A stretch of DNA of 64,000 nucleotides from Massilia sp. erpn (GTDB taxonomy: Bacteria; Pseudomonadota; Gammaproteobacteria; Burkholderiales; Burkholderiaceae_D). The translations under genes and the position numbers were made by a program. Below, piece by piece: positions 17,641 to 26,904 of the stretch (position 1 is its first letter; each line of letters begins with the position of its first letter). Location of the stretch: the NCBI RefSeq assembly GCF_024400215.1, contig NZ_CP053748.1, positions 2,976,001-3,040,000 on the forward strand, in the 5' to 3' direction. The notes under the pieces are model-generated. The model ran no database searches. It was not told the DNA's origin and was given only the letters and a program-made list of their open reading frames with translations.

Positions 17641-18942
17641 ATGGATCTGGTCATCCGCAACGCCAGCTTGCCCGACGGGCGCCGTCATATCGATCTCGCC
17701 GTCGCCGATGGCCGCATCGCCGCCGTGGGGCCGGCCTTGAAGCTGCGGGGCGCGCAGGAAATCGATGCCGGCGGCGACCTGCTGGCGCCGCCGTTTGTCG
17801 ATGCCCACTTCCATATGGATGCGACGCTGAGCTACGGCCTGCCGCGCGTGAACGTTTCCGGCACGCTGCTGGAGGGCATCGCGCTGTGGGGCGAGTTGAA
17901 GCCGCAGCTGAAGCAGGAAGCGCTGATCGAGCGCGCGCTGCAATACTGCGACTGGGCCGTGGCGCGCGGCCTGCTCGCCATCCGCAGCCATGTCGATATC
18001 TGCGATGACCGTCTGCTGGCGGTGGAGGCGCTGCTCGACGTCAAGCGCCGCGTCGCACCCTATCTCGACCTGCAGCTGGTGGCCTTTCCGCAGGATGGCT
18101 TGCTGCGCAGTCCCAGCGCGCTGGCCAATCTGCAGCGCGCCATCGCCATGGGCGTGGATGTGGTGGGCGGCATCCCGCACTTCGAGCGCACCATGGCCGA
18201 GGGCGCGGAGTCGGTGCGCATCCTGTGCGAGTTCGCGGCCGCCCAAGGCTTGCGCGTCGATATGCATTGCGACGAGTCGGACGATCCGCTGTCGCGTCAT
18301 ATCGAAACCCTGGCCTACGAAACGCAGCGCCTTGGCCTGCAAGGCCGCGTCGCCGGTTCCCACCTGACCTCCATGCATTCGATGGATAACTACTATGTCA
18401 GCAAGCTGTTGCCGCTGATGCGCGAGGCGGGCGTGGCCGCCATCGCCAACCCCCTTATCAATATCACTTTGCAGGGCCGTCACGACACGTACCCGAAACG
18501 GCGCGGCATGACGCGCGTGCCGGAACTGCTGGCGGCCGGCGTCGACGTCGCCTTCGGCCACGATTGCGTGATGGACCCCTGGTACAGCCTGGGTTCGGGC
18601 GATATGCTGGAGGTGGCGCATATGGGCTTGCATGTGGCCCAGATGACGGGGCAGGATGCCATGCGCGCCTGCTTCGCCGCCGTCACCGAAACACCGGCGC
18701 GCATCCTCGGCCTGGAAGGCTATGGCCTGGAGCCGGGCTGCCACGCCGACCTGGTGCTGCTCGATGCGGGCGATGCGGTGGAAGCGATCCGCTTGCGCGC
18801 GGTGCGGCGCCTGGTGCTGCGCCGCGGCAAAGTGGTGGCCGAGTCGCCGCGTGCGCAGGCGCGCCTGAATCTGCCGGGACGTCCGCCACAGACCGATTTC
18901 CGCCTGCGGCGCGGCGCTGGACTTGCGCCGGAAAATACCTGA
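17641..18942 (+). CDS. codA: Cytosine deaminase-like metal-dependent amidohydrolase
   Basis: 433 residues; the start at 17641 is chosen because AGGGAG lies at 17630-17635, although an in-frame ATG also exists at 17626. It follows E. coli CodA along its length: metal-binding DAHFHMD (H56, H58), SHVDICDDRLLAVEALLDVK, QLVAFPQDGLL, DVVGGIPHFE, DMHCDESDD, GRHDTYPKRRGMTRV and the signature FGHDCVMDPWYSLG. The expected reaction is hydrolytic deamination of cytosine to uracil in pyrimidine salvage. Related subgroups act on isoguanine or other amino-substituted rings, so exact substrate is open. No codB permease is adjacent; two GNAT acetyltransferases follow closely. Confidence 0.85.
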   Translation: MDLVIRNASLPDGRRHIDLAVADGRIAAVGPALKLRGAQEIDAGGDLLAPPFVDAHFHMDATLSYGLPRVNVSGTLLEGIALWGELKPQLKQEALIERALQYCDWAVARGLLAIRSHVDICDDRLLAVEALLDVKRRVAPYLDLQLVAFPQDGLLRSPSALANLQRAIAMGVDVVGGIPHFERTMAEGAESVRILCEFAAAQGLRVDMHCDESDDPLSRHIETLAYETQRLGLQGRVAGSHLTSMHSMDNYYVSKLLPLMREAGVAAIANPLINITLQGRHDTYPKRRGMTRVPELLAAGVDVAFGHDCVMDPWYSLGSGDMLEVAHMGLHVAQMTGQDAMRACFAAVTETPARILGLEGYGLEPGCHADLVLLDAGDAVEAIRLRAVRRLVLRRGKVVAESPRAQARLNLPGRPPQTDFRLRRGAGLAPENT

Positions 18943-18975
18943 GAATTTATTATCTCCCCGAGCCATGGAGCGACC

Positions 18976-19512
18976 TTGAACGATATTCAGATCCGCCCGG
19001 CCACGCCGGCCGACTCCGAGTCCATCTGGACCATCTTCCAGGAATTGATCGCCAGCGGCGACACTTATTACTTCGCCGCCGACACCAGCCGCGAAGACTG
19101 CCACGATTTCTGGTTCGGTCCCGGCGTGCAGACCTGGGCCGCCACGCGCAGCAGCGGTCTCGATGGCGAAGAGCGCCTGCTCGGCATGTACCGCATCCTG
19201 CCCAACCAGCGCGACCGCGGTGGCCATGTGGCGACGGCCTCGCTGATGGTCAGTCCGGCGGCGCAGGGCGTGGGCATCGGCAAGCTGCTGGGACGCCATT
19301 GCCTGGAGCAGGCGAGTGCCAGCGGCTTCCTGTCCATGCAGTTCAATTATGTGGTGAGCACCAATGTCTCCGCCGTGCTGCTGTGGAAGCGGCTCGGCTT
19401 CGCCGTGATCGGCACGCTGCCCAAGGCTTACCGCCATCAGCAGCTGGGTTTTGTCGATGTCTATGTCATGTATAAATTCCTGTCCGACCCCAACGGGTGG
19501 CCGGAACAATGA
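18976..19512 (+). CDS. GNAT-family N-acetyltransferase
   Basis: TTG start at 18976, supported by GGAG at 18967-18970; a nearby ATG at 18965 is out of frame. The 178 residues carry the GNAT core: an N-terminal RPATPADSESIWTIF strand-helix, the acetyl-CoA loop VSPAAQGVGIGKLLGRHCLE (Q-x-x-G-x-G), and the C-terminal NVSAVLLWKRLGFAVIGTLPKAY motif common in acetyltransferases of small molecules. The stop overlaps the next GNAT gene (ATGA), so the two are translationally coupled and may form a unit with the upstream deaminase-like gene, 33 bases away. Substrate unknown. Confidence 0.85.
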   Translation: MNDIQIRPATPADSESIWTIFQELIASGDTYYFAADTSREDCHDFWFGPGVQTWAATRSSGLDGEERLLGMYRILPNQRDRGGHVATASLMVSPAAQGVGIGKLLGRHCLEQASASGFLSMQFNYVVSTNVSAVLLWKRLGFAVIGTLPKAYRHQQLGFVDVYVMYKFLSDPNGWPEQ

Positions 19513-20033
19513 AGATACTCGCCACCGCGCGCCTCACGCTGCGCACGCTGGAAACCAGCGATGCGCCCTTCTTCCTCCAGATGATCAACGATCCTTCGTG
19601 GATCGAGAATATCGGCGACAAAGGCATCCGCACCGTGGAGGAGGCGGAAAAGAATATCGAACAGGGGCCGGTGCTGATGCAGCGCCGGCTTGGCTATTCG
19701 CTGTATCTGGTGGAGCGCAGCAGCGACGGCGTGCCGGTCGGCCTGTGCGGCTTGATCAAGCGCGATGCGCTGCCCGATGCCGACATCGGCTATGCCATCT
19801 GGCCCGCATACTGGGGCGAGGGCTATGCCTATGAAGCGGCAGCAGCGGTGGTGCTGCATGCGCGCGACAGCGTCGGCCTGGTGCGCCTGCTGGGCATAAC
19901 TTCTCCGCAAAATTTACGATCGAATAATCTGCTGAAAAAGCTGGGTCTGAGCTTTGTGAGGGTGGTGCGCTTCAAGGATGACGGCAGCGACACCAATTTG
20001 TATAGCCTGGAGTTTCCTTCGCGCCACGCTTGA
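19509..20033 (+). CDS. GNAT acetyltransferase, RimJ/RimL type
   Basis: 174 residues from ATG 19509, overlapping the previous stop by four bases. MKILATARLTLRTLETSDAPFFLQMINDP is the usual opening of the RimJ/RimL (Acetyltransf_3) branch, followed by IGYAIWPAYWGEGYAYEAAAAVVLHA (CoA loop) and NLRSNNLLKKLGLSFVRVV. This branch includes ribosomal-protein N-terminal acetyltransferases and many small-molecule enzymes; this copy cannot be assigned a substrate. It differs strongly from its neighbour, so the pair is not a recent duplication. Confidence 0.87.
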   Translation: MKILATARLTLRTLETSDAPFFLQMINDPSWIENIGDKGIRTVEEAEKNIEQGPVLMQRRLGYSLYLVERSSDGVPVGLCGLIKRDALPDADIGYAIWPAYWGEGYAYEAAAAVVLHARDSVGLVRLLGITSPQNLRSNNLLKKLGLSFVRVVRFKDDGSDTNLYSLEFPSRHA

Positions 20034-20171
20034 TACTTGAATGCTAGTTCCTCCTTGGCTTTTGCCCATCCACGGCGCATGATGTATTACACAGAGACCG
20101 CGTATCCATAAGGAGAAAGGCGGCTTGCAGTCTGTCCAATAGAGACATTTTGCTCACACAAGGGATACATC

Positions 20172-21788
20172 ATGAAACTCGCCAATCTGAAAATCGGCGT
20201 GCGCCTGGGGCTGCTCGGCGGCTTCTTCCTGCTGGCTATTCTGGCGGTGGGATTCGAGGGCTGGACCGCGCTGAACTTCATCAAGGAACGCAATGCCGAA
20301 GGCATGCAGCGCTCGGTGCTGCTGACCAAGGCGGTCGATACCGCGCGCAGCTCGCAGGTCGAGTTCAAGATCCAGGTGCAGGAGTGGAAAAACATTCTGC
20401 TGCGCGGCAGCGATCCTGCTGTGCTGGACCGCTACACCCAGGCCTTCGTCAAGAGCGGCAAGCAGACCGCCGGCGAGCTGCAAAAGCTGAATGGCTTGCT
20501 GAAGGAGCTGAAACTCAGCACACCGCTGGTTGATGAAGCCATCCGCGCCCACGAGGAGCTGGGCAAGAAGTACCTGGCCGCCTTACAGAAATACGACTCG
20601 GCCAATCCCGACAGCGCCAAGGTGGTCGATGGTCTGGTGAAGGGCATGGACCGCGCGCCGACCAAGCTGATTGACGATATCGTTGCCTTCATCGACGAGC
20701 AATCGCGCCGTCTGATGGCCGAAGTAGCCGCCGACAGCGAGAAAGCCAATCGCAGCGCCACCATCTCGCTGCTGGTGATGCTGCTGGTGACGGTGGTGTT
20801 GGGCGGCGTGATCCTGGTGTGGCTGGTGCGCGGCATCACCGTGCCGCTGACGCAGGCAATCGACATTGCCAAGACCGTGGCGGCGGGCGACTTGCGCTGC
20901 GACGTCGATGTGAAAAGCAAGGATGAAGTGGGCGACCTGCTGCAGGCGCTTAAGCAGATGAGCCAGAACCTGGCGAATATCGTTGGCCGCGTGCGCAGCG
21001 GCACCGAGACCATCGCCGGCGCCAGCAGCGAAATCGCCACCGGCAATATGGATCTTTCCTCGCGCACCGAAGAGCAGGCCAGCTCGCTGGAGGAAACCGC
21101 CTCCTCCATGGTCGAACTGACCAGCACTGTGCGCCAGAATAACGAGAACGCCGGACAGGCCTGCAAGCTGGCCAGCGTCGCCTCCGAAGTGGCTGTCAAA
21201 GGCGGCGCCACGGTATCGGAAGTGGTGCAGACCATGGGCGCCATTAATGAATCCTCGCGCAAGATCGTCGACATCATCGGCGTCATCGACGGCATCGCCT
21301 TCCAGACCAATATCCTGGCGCTGAACGCCGCGGTGGAAGCTGCGCGCGCCGGCGAACAAGGGCGCGGCTTTGCTGTCGTTGCCGGCGAGGTGCGCAACCT
21401 GGCCCACCGCTCCGCCGCTGCCGCCAAGGAAATCAAGGAACTGATCGGCGACTCCGTCGAACGCGTGGAAGCCGGCAGCCGCCTGGTGGGGCAAGCCGGC
21501 GTCACGATGGAAGAAGTGGTCGCCAGCGTGGAAAGAGTGACCGCCATCATTGGCGAAATCGCCGTTGCCAGCAGCGAGCAGCAGGAAGGCATCGAGCAGA
21601 TCAGCAACGCCATCAGCCAGATGGACAGCGTCACCCAGCAGAACGCCGCTTTGGTCGAACAAGCCGCCGCCGCGGCCGATGCCCTGCAGCAGCAAGCCAG
21701 CAGCCTGGCCGAAGCCGTCTCCATCTTCAAGCTCCACGACGCCCCCAGCCTATCCGGCTCCCGCACCCTACGCGCCCTCCCTGCTTGA
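20172..21788 (+). CDS. Methyl-accepting chemotaxis protein
   Basis: 538 residues. The first membrane helix (about 11-30) is followed by a helical periplasmic ligand domain of about 150 residues (four-helix-bundle type), a second helix (about 196-220), a HAMP domain (about 218-270) and a cytoplasmic signalling rod. The rod contains the highly conserved hairpin tip (AFQTNILALNAAVEAARAGEQGRGFAVVAGEVRNLA) and glutamate-rich methylation stretches (SSRTEEQASSLEETASSM). It lacks a C-terminal CheR-binding pentapeptide; the tail ends LRALPA. It signals through CheA/CheW to flagella or another output; ligand unknown. Monocistronic, converging on the amylase gene across a REP-like doublet. Confidence 0.93.
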   Translation: MKLANLKIGVRLGLLGGFFLLAILAVGFEGWTALNFIKERNAEGMQRSVLLTKAVDTARSSQVEFKIQVQEWKNILLRGSDPAVLDRYTQAFVKSGKQTAGELQKLNGLLKELKLSTPLVDEAIRAHEELGKKYLAALQKYDSANPDSAKVVDGLVKGMDRAPTKLIDDIVAFIDEQSRRLMAEVAADSEKANRSATISLLVMLLVTVVLGGVILVWLVRGITVPLTQAIDIAKTVAAGDLRCDVDVKSKDEVGDLLQALKQMSQNLANIVGRVRSGTETIAGASSEIATGNMDLSSRTEEQASSLEETASSMVELTSTVRQNNENAGQACKLASVASEVAVKGGATVSEVVQTMGAINESSRKIVDIIGVIDGIAFQTNILALNAAVEAARAGEQGRGFAVVAGEVRNLAHRSAAAAKEIKELIGDSVERVEAGSRLVGQAGVTMEEVVASVERVTAIIGEIAVASSEQQEGIEQISNAISQMDSVTQQNAALVEQAAAAADALQQQASSLAEAVSIFKLHDAPSLSGSRTLRALPA

Positions 21789-21913
21789 TCTAGCTCAAAC
21801 AATGTCCCACCCTGGTGTCAGGCACCACGGTAGGACATTTTTTGCGAAAAATCAAAGAATGTCCGGTTCTGGTGCCTGACACCAGGGTTGGACATTTTTT
21901 GATTTTTATCAAA
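21786..21913. repeat. REP-like inverted doublet, copy 2
   Basis: Same design as the copy at 16626: two inverted AATGTCC...GGACATT hairpin units separated by a short CTTTG/CAAAG-flanked spacer and ending in a GATTTTTATC stretch. It fills the gap between the convergent MCP stop (21788) and amylase stop (21920), so it may terminate both. Confidence 0.9.
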
Positions 21914-21919
21914 GAGGGG

Positions 21920-23770
21920 TTAGTGCAGCTCGAGGATGAGGGGGCTGCGGGCGGGGAGGGGCAGGGTGTCGCTCAGAGTGTGGTCTTTGCCGCTGATGAT
22001 GTCGGTGGCACGGGTGTTGTTGGCCAGCATTTCGTGGAAGCGGTCTAGGCTGAGCTTTACGTCCTTGAGGTTCTTGTTGAGGATGACCATGAGCTTTTTC
22101 TGGCCCTCATAACGGAAGTAGACGTAGACCTCGTTCTCGGGGCCGTAGTGCATCATTTTTCCGTGGTGGACCAGGGGCTGGGTTTTGCGCCAGTTGACCA
22201 GCTTCTTGACGAAAGCCTGGGCGGCGCGCTGTTCGTCGTTCAAGCCTTCTCCGGTGAAGGCATTCACTTTGTCGCCAGGCCAGCCGCCAGGGAAGTCCTG
22301 GCGATAGGAAGGGTCGTCGCGGCCCTTGACGCTGCTGGGCATGAGGATTTCGGTGCCGTAGTAGAACTGGGGAATGCGCGGGACTGTCAGTACGTAGGCA
22401 ATCGCCATGCGGAACAGGGCGGGGTCGCTGTTCAGCGCACTATATAGACGCGAGAGGTCGTGGTTGCCCTCAAATAGCACCAGCTGGCCGGGATTGGGAT
22501 ACAGGTGATCCTGTGCCAGGGTTTCGTATAAATCCTTTAGTCCATTTTCATCTTCCGGGCCAGCGACGAGTGCTTTGCGCAGCACATCGTTGAGGGGGAA
22601 GTCCATCATGCTGGGCATGTGGGAGCGGTAGCCGTCGTGGTTTTGCTTGCCTTCCTGCCAGCGCGCGACGAAGGGAATGTGCGTGCTCCATTCTTCGCCA
22701 ACCAGATTGAGCTTGGGGTATTCCTGCATCATGCGCTGCGACCATTGGCTGAGGAAGGCATTGTCGGAGTAGCCGAAGGTGTCCACGCGCAGGCCGGACA
22801 GGCCTGCATACTCAATCCACCAGATGCTGTTCTGGATCAGGTATGCCGCCACCAGCGGATTGGCCTGGTTCAGGTCCGGCATGCTGTCGACAAACCAGCC
22901 GCTGGTGAAGTTGCGCACATCCTCTTGTGAGGCATATGGGTCTTGCACGGCGGCGCGGTGGTGGGCGGTGGGGACGTATTTGCCCTGGTGGGTGATCCAG
23001 TCGCGCGCCGGCATATCCTGCATCCACCAGTGGCGGCTGCCGATGTGGTTCAGCACCACGTCCTGAATCACGCCCATGCCTTGCGCGCGCGCCTGCGCCA
23101 CGTAGCGGCGGTAGTCCTCGTTGCTGCCGTAGCGCGGGTCGATGCGGTAGTGATTGGTGGCGGCGTAGCCGTGATAGCTGTGCTGCAGCATATCGCTTTC
23201 GAGCAGGGGCGTGGGCCAGATCTGGGTAAAGCCCATATCGGCGATATAGCCTAGGTGCTCACCCATGCCTTGCAGGTCGCCGCCGTGGCGCCCCGAACCG
23301 TCGCGGCGATTGGCGGGATCGCCCATGCCGGGCAGGCTGTCGTTGGCGGGATTGCCGTTAGCGAAACGGTCGGGCATCAACTGGTAGATCGTGTCGGCGC
23401 TGCTGAAGCCTTGGCGCTGGGCTGATCCGGGTTGGCGCGCCAACAGGTGGTAACTATGTGTCAGCGCTGTTTTGCCTGCGCGCTGGAAGGCCAGCTCGAA
23501 GCTGCCCGGCTGCACGCTGTCGGCCAGCTCCAGGTCGAGGAACAGGTAATTGGGATTGTCGCTGCGCTGCACGCCCTTCAGACGCACACCAGGGTAGTTG
23601 AGCACCGGCTCCAGTTCCGCGATGCGCGGCCCGTGCACCATCAGTTGCAGCTGCCTGTGCGCCATGCCCGTCCACCAGAACATCGGCTCCAGGTGCTGGA
23701 TGCGGTAATCCGGTGCGGCGCTGGCCAGCAGGGGCAGGGTGCTGAAGAGGGCAAGGGCGTGCAATCGCAT
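21920..23770 (-). CDS. Secreted GH13 cyclomaltodextrinase/neopullulanase-like alpha-amylase
   Basis: 616 residues with a signal peptide (MRLHALALFSTLPLLASA). An N-terminal beta domain of about 110 residues resembles Cyc-maltodext_N, followed by the GH13 barrel and a C-terminal beta domain. Conserved regions: VVLNHIG, GLRVDTFGY with nucleophile D330, VGEEW with acid/base E359, and EGNHD with D438. The barrel starts IYQLMPDRFANGNP, typical of cyclomaltodextrinase/SusA-like enzymes that open cyclodextrins or cut pullulan and short maltodextrins. It is divergent from the MalA-like TonB receptor, so periplasmic cutting of oligosaccharides imported by that receptor is likely. Two HexR-like palindromes and a promoter lie in the shared upstream region. 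Confidence 0.9.
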   Translation of the reverse strand: MRLHALALFSTLPLLASAAPDYRIQHLEPMFWWTGMAHRQLQLMVHGPRIAELEPVLNYPGVRLKGVQRSDNPNYLFLDLELADSVQPGSFELAFQRAGKTALTHSYHLLARQPGSAQRQGFSSADTIYQLMPDRFANGNPANDSLPGMGDPANRRDGSGRHGGDLQGMGEHLGYIADMGFTQIWPTPLLESDMLQHSYHGYAATNHYRIDPRYGSNEDYRRYVAQARAQGMGVIQDVVLNHIGSRHWWMQDMPARDWITHQGKYVPTAHHRAAVQDPYASQEDVRNFTSGWFVDSMPDLNQANPLVAAYLIQNSIWWIEYAGLSGLRVDTFGYSDNAFLSQWSQRMMQEYPKLNLVGEEWSTHIPFVARWQEGKQNHDGYRSHMPSMMDFPLNDVLRKALVAGPEDENGLKDLYETLAQDHLYPNPGQLVLFEGNHDLSRLYSALNSDPALFRMAIAYVLTVPRIPQFYYGTEILMPSSVKGRDDPSYRQDFPGGWPGDKVNAFTGEGLNDEQRAAQAFVKKLVNWRKTQPLVHHGKMMHYGPENEVYVYFRYEGQKKLMVILNKNLKDVKLSLDRFHEMLANNTRATDIISGKDHTLSDTLPLPARSPLILELH

Positions 23771-23853
23771 GTGATCTCCATCGGTGGCGCGGCCGCCTGA
23801 TTGTAGGCTGCCGCACTGGGCTTGTGACGCTAAAGTGGTATTAATAGAGTAAT

Positions 23854-23868
23854 TGTAGTATCACTACA
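23854..23868. promoter_or_regulatory. HexR-like operator between amylase and TonB receptor
   Basis: TGTAGT-ATC-ACTACA, perfect 6-bp arms with 3-bp spacer. It lies 84 bases upstream of the amylase start and 250 upstream of the receptor start, in a 348-base gene-free divergent region (23771-24118). It is the clearest member of a palindrome family shared by the maltodextrin genes. Confidence 0.6.
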
Positions 23869-23886
23869 TATTCTCTCTGTTTTTCG

Positions 23887-23901
23887 TGTAGCTCAAATAC
23901 A
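23887..23901. promoter_or_regulatory. Second, weaker HexR-like site
   Basis: TGTAGC-TCA-AATACA, two mismatches to the TGTAGT-N3-ACTACA pattern, 33 bases (about three helical turns) centre-to-centre from the perfect copy. The spacing would place both on one DNA face. Low information on its own. Confidence 0.35.
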
Positions 23902-23973
23902 ACGTGACTTCCGGATGCGCAGAGAGGGCTTCTACACAAATCCTTGATATTGCGTAGTTCTGCTGAGCTTCAA

Positions 23974-24001
23974 TTGACATGGTATCTAGTTTTAGTACAA
24001 A
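23974..24001 (+). promoter_or_regulatory. Candidate sigma-70 promoter of the TonB receptor
   Basis: TTGACA at 23974-23979 and TACAAA at 23996-24001 with a 16-base spacer. The -35 is perfect and the -10 matches four of six. It predicts a leader of about 110 bases before the receptor start at 24119. The remaining leader shows no other recognised element. Confidence 0.4.
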
Positions 24002-24118
24002 ATTCTTGCGTAGCGTCTATAAGAACGTTTGCTTCCTTGGATCCCGTGTAGTCGAATTCAAATGACCTAGGCTTGAGTTGCGGGAAAATTTCGTACTGTT
24101 GAGAGGGGACTTTTTAAA

Positions 24119-26848
24119 ATGGATAAATTCGCAACTGAGCGCCGCCAGCGCGCCTTCCCACTGAGTCCGGTCGCGGCCGGCTGCGCGCTGTTCGTGACGG
24201 CCATGGCAGCGGTGCCGGCATTCGCCCAGACCAGCGGCCAGGCGGCGGTCCAGGAGCCGATCACGTCGGTCAAGGTGTCGGGCATCCGCCGCGGCATCGA
24301 AGATGCGATCTCCGTGAAAAAAGATGCCACCTCTATCGTCGAAGCCATTTCCGCTGAAGACATCGGCAAGCTGCCCGACGTCTCCATCGCCGAATCCATT
24401 GCCCGTCTGCCAGGCCTGGCCGCGCAGCGCGTTGCCGGCCGCGCCCAGGTGATCAGCGTGCGCGGCCTGTCGCCCGACTTCGCCACCACACTGCTGAATG
24501 GCCGCGAACAGGTCAGCACCGGCGACAACCGCAGCGTGGAATTCGACCAGTATCCCTCCGAGCTGCTGAGCGGCGTGACCGTGTACAAAACCCCGGACGC
24601 CGGCCTGGTAGGCCAAGGCCTGTCCGGCACGCTGGACATGCAGACCGTGCGTCCACTTTCCTTCGGCGGCCGCACGGTGGCCATGAATGTGCGCGGCGAA
24701 AAGAATTCGCTCGGCGGCATCGCCAATGCTTCCGCGCGCGGCAACCGCTTCAGCGCCAGCTACATCGACCAGTTTGCCAACCGCACCATCGGCGTGGCGA
24801 TCGGCTATGCCCACTTCGAATCGCCCATCCTGCAGCAGGAAACCGGCTTGTATGAGCCATGGAAGAAGGAAGACCGTGCCGGTATTCCGAGCGGCACCTT
24901 CATCACCGACGGCATCAAGTCCCTGGGCCGCAGCGGCAAGAATGAGCGCGATGGCATCATGGGCGTGCTGCAGTATCGTCCGAACAAGCAGTGGACCAGC
25001 ATGCTCGACGTCTACGCCTCCCGCTTCAAGCGCGAGGAAACCGCCAACCAGTTCGAAGTGCATGTCGGCGGCTTCAATGGCAATAACAAGCCAGGCCTGA
25101 ACTTCCAGAACGTGGTCCTGGATAACGGCACCTTCGCCGGCGGCAGCGCCAGCGGCGTGTATCCGCTGGTGCGCGGCATCTACAACAAGCGCAAGGACGA
25201 TATCAAGGCCGTAGGCTGGAGCAACAACATCAAGTTCGAAAAATGGTCGCTGTTCGCCGACGTGAACTGGTCCAAGGCCACGCGCGATGAACTGAACCTG
25301 GAAGCCAATACCCAGCTGACCAACGCCGCTCTCGATCCCTTCCTGGACACTGTCAACCTGACCCTGCGCCAGGGCGGCTTCCCCACCCTGACGGCCAACC
25401 GCAACTACAGCGACGCCAGCAAGCTGTATGTCGGCCCGACCATCTATGGTTCCGGCTACGGCAAAGTGCCGCGCGTGGAAGATGAGCTGAAAGGCTTCAA
25501 GCTGGTGGCCAGCCTGCCGATGTTCGACGCACTGGAAAAAGTCTTCTCCGGCGTGGATGTGGGCGTGAACTACGCCGACCGCAGCAAGGCAAAACGCCAG
25601 CCGGAAGGCGCCATGCTGCTGAAGGATAAGCCTTTCAGTATCCCGTCCGAGTTCCTGTACAACTCCGTCGACCTGGGCTTCTCCGGCACCGGCGTGATCC
25701 CGGCGTGGAATGTACCGGGCGTGGTTTCCAAATACATGATCTTCGCGCCGAACGACACCCAGAGCTACCTGATCTCCAAGGGCTGGGACGTGAGCGAGAA
25801 GATCACCACCGCCTACGCCAAAGCCAATATCGAAGCCGAAATCGGCGACATCAGCGTGCGCGGTAACGTTGGCATTCAAGCCCAGCACACCAAGCAGGAA
25901 TCGGATGCCAAGTTCTGGGACGGCACCGCGCCGGCCGGCCAGCAAGTCAAGCCAGTCCACGACGGCAAGACCTATACCGACTATCTGCCTAGCCTGAACC
26001 TGTCGTTCGGCCTGGCCCACGACCAGACCGTGCGCTTCGCCGCGGCCAAACAGCTGGCCCGCCCGCGCGTGGACCAGCTGCGCTCCGCGCTCGACTTCAA
26101 CGTTGCCACCAACACCTTCAAACCGGGCGGCGAAGGCGGCAACGCCCAGCTCGACCCATGGCGCGCCACGGCGCTCGACCTGTCGTACGAGAAGTACTTC
26201 GGCAAGAAAGCCTATGTGGCGGCTGCGGCCTACCACAAGAAGCTGAAGACCTACATCTACACGATGACGCAGAACTACGACTTCTCGAAGTTCACCCCAG
26301 GCACGCCAGCGATCACCAACTTCGGCGACTACAAGGCGCCGCGCAATGGCCAGGGCGGTTCGCTGAAAGGCGTCGAGCTGTCCGGCTCCCTGCCGCTGAA
26401 CATGCTGACCCCAGTGCTGGACGGCTTCGGCGTGAGCGGCAGCTGGAGCTATGCTGACTCCTCCATCAAGATCGAAGACCCGGACAGCAGCATCGGCAAG
26501 AACATCCCGCTGCCAGGCCTGTCCAAGCACTCCTCGAACCTGACGGTGTACTACGAGAAGAATGGCTTTGAGACCCGCGTCAGCCAGCGCAAGCGTTCGG
26601 ACTTCGTCGGCGAGATCGGCAACTTCGCCAACAACCGCACCTTGCGTTACGTGGTCGGCGAAAACATCATCGACTTCCAGGTCGGCTACACCTTCAACAC
26701 CGGCAGCCTCAAAGGCCTGGGCCTGCTGCTGCAAGTGAACAACCTGCGCAACGCCGCCTACGAAACCTACGCCGGCAGCCGCAACCAGCCGCTCGAGTAC
26801 CAGAAATACGGCCGCACCGTCCTGCTGGGCGCCAACTACAAATTCTAA
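24119..26848 (+). CDS. TonB-dependent receptor, MalA-like (maltodextrin uptake)
   Basis: 909 residues with a signal peptide cut near residue 36 (VPAFAQ). The plug domain opens with ITSVKVSGIRRGIEDAISVKKDATSIVEAISAEDIGKLPDVSIAESIARLPGL, the hallmark of the Xanthomonas/Caulobacter carbohydrate receptor group (TIGR01782 type). It continues QVISVRGLSPDFATTLLNGREQ and ends in an aromatic beta strand, VLLGANYKF, for outer-membrane insertion by BAM. Position next to a cyclomaltodextrinase-like enzyme and the wider starch genes supports maltodextrins as substrate; this rests on context and family. It has its own promoter and a strong terminator at 26871. Confidence 0.9.
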   Translation: MDKFATERRQRAFPLSPVAAGCALFVTAMAAVPAFAQTSGQAAVQEPITSVKVSGIRRGIEDAISVKKDATSIVEAISAEDIGKLPDVSIAESIARLPGLAAQRVAGRAQVISVRGLSPDFATTLLNGREQVSTGDNRSVEFDQYPSELLSGVTVYKTPDAGLVGQGLSGTLDMQTVRPLSFGGRTVAMNVRGEKNSLGGIANASARGNRFSASYIDQFANRTIGVAIGYAHFESPILQQETGLYEPWKKEDRAGIPSGTFITDGIKSLGRSGKNERDGIMGVLQYRPNKQWTSMLDVYASRFKREETANQFEVHVGGFNGNNKPGLNFQNVVLDNGTFAGGSASGVYPLVRGIYNKRKDDIKAVGWSNNIKFEKWSLFADVNWSKATRDELNLEANTQLTNAALDPFLDTVNLTLRQGGFPTLTANRNYSDASKLYVGPTIYGSGYGKVPRVEDELKGFKLVASLPMFDALEKVFSGVDVGVNYADRSKAKRQPEGAMLLKDKPFSIPSEFLYNSVDLGFSGTGVIPAWNVPGVVSKYMIFAPNDTQSYLISKGWDVSEKITTAYAKANIEAEIGDISVRGNVGIQAQHTKQESDAKFWDGTAPAGQQVKPVHDGKTYTDYLPSLNLSFGLAHDQTVRFAAAKQLARPRVDQLRSALDFNVATNTFKPGGEGGNAQLDPWRATALDLSYEKYFGKKAYVAAAAYHKKLKTYIYTMTQNYDFSKFTPGTPAITNFGDYKAPRNGQGGSLKGVELSGSLPLNMLTPVLDGFGVSGSWSYADSSIKIEDPDSSIGKNIPLPGLSKHSSNLTVYYEKNGFETRVSQRKRSDFVGEIGNFANNRTLRYVVGENIIDFQVGYTFNTGSLKGLGLLLQVNNLRNAAYETYAGSRNQPLEYQKYGRTVLLGANYKF

Positions 26849-26870
26849 AAACTCTCCCGCAACGCTTCCA

Positions 26871-26896
26871 AACCTCGCCCCGGCGAGGTTTTTTTT
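26871..26896 (+). terminator. Rho-independent terminator of the MalA-like receptor gene
   Basis: AACCTCGCC and GGCGAGGTT arms around a tight CC-centred loop, running into eight T's at 26889-26896. It lies 22 bases after the receptor stop. Canonical structure. Confidence 0.9.
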
Positions 26897-26904
26897 CGCG
26901 GCTC

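Noticed and set aside
17521-19509. 662-codon minus-strand frame opposite the codA-like and GNAT genes
   Set aside because: Compositionally a shadow; the plus-strand proteins show strong family motifs throughout.
24017-26734. 905-codon minus-strand frame opposite the MalA-like receptor
   Set aside because: Low-complexity Ala/Gly/Val/His-rich translation without motifs, and it spans the receptor's own promoter.
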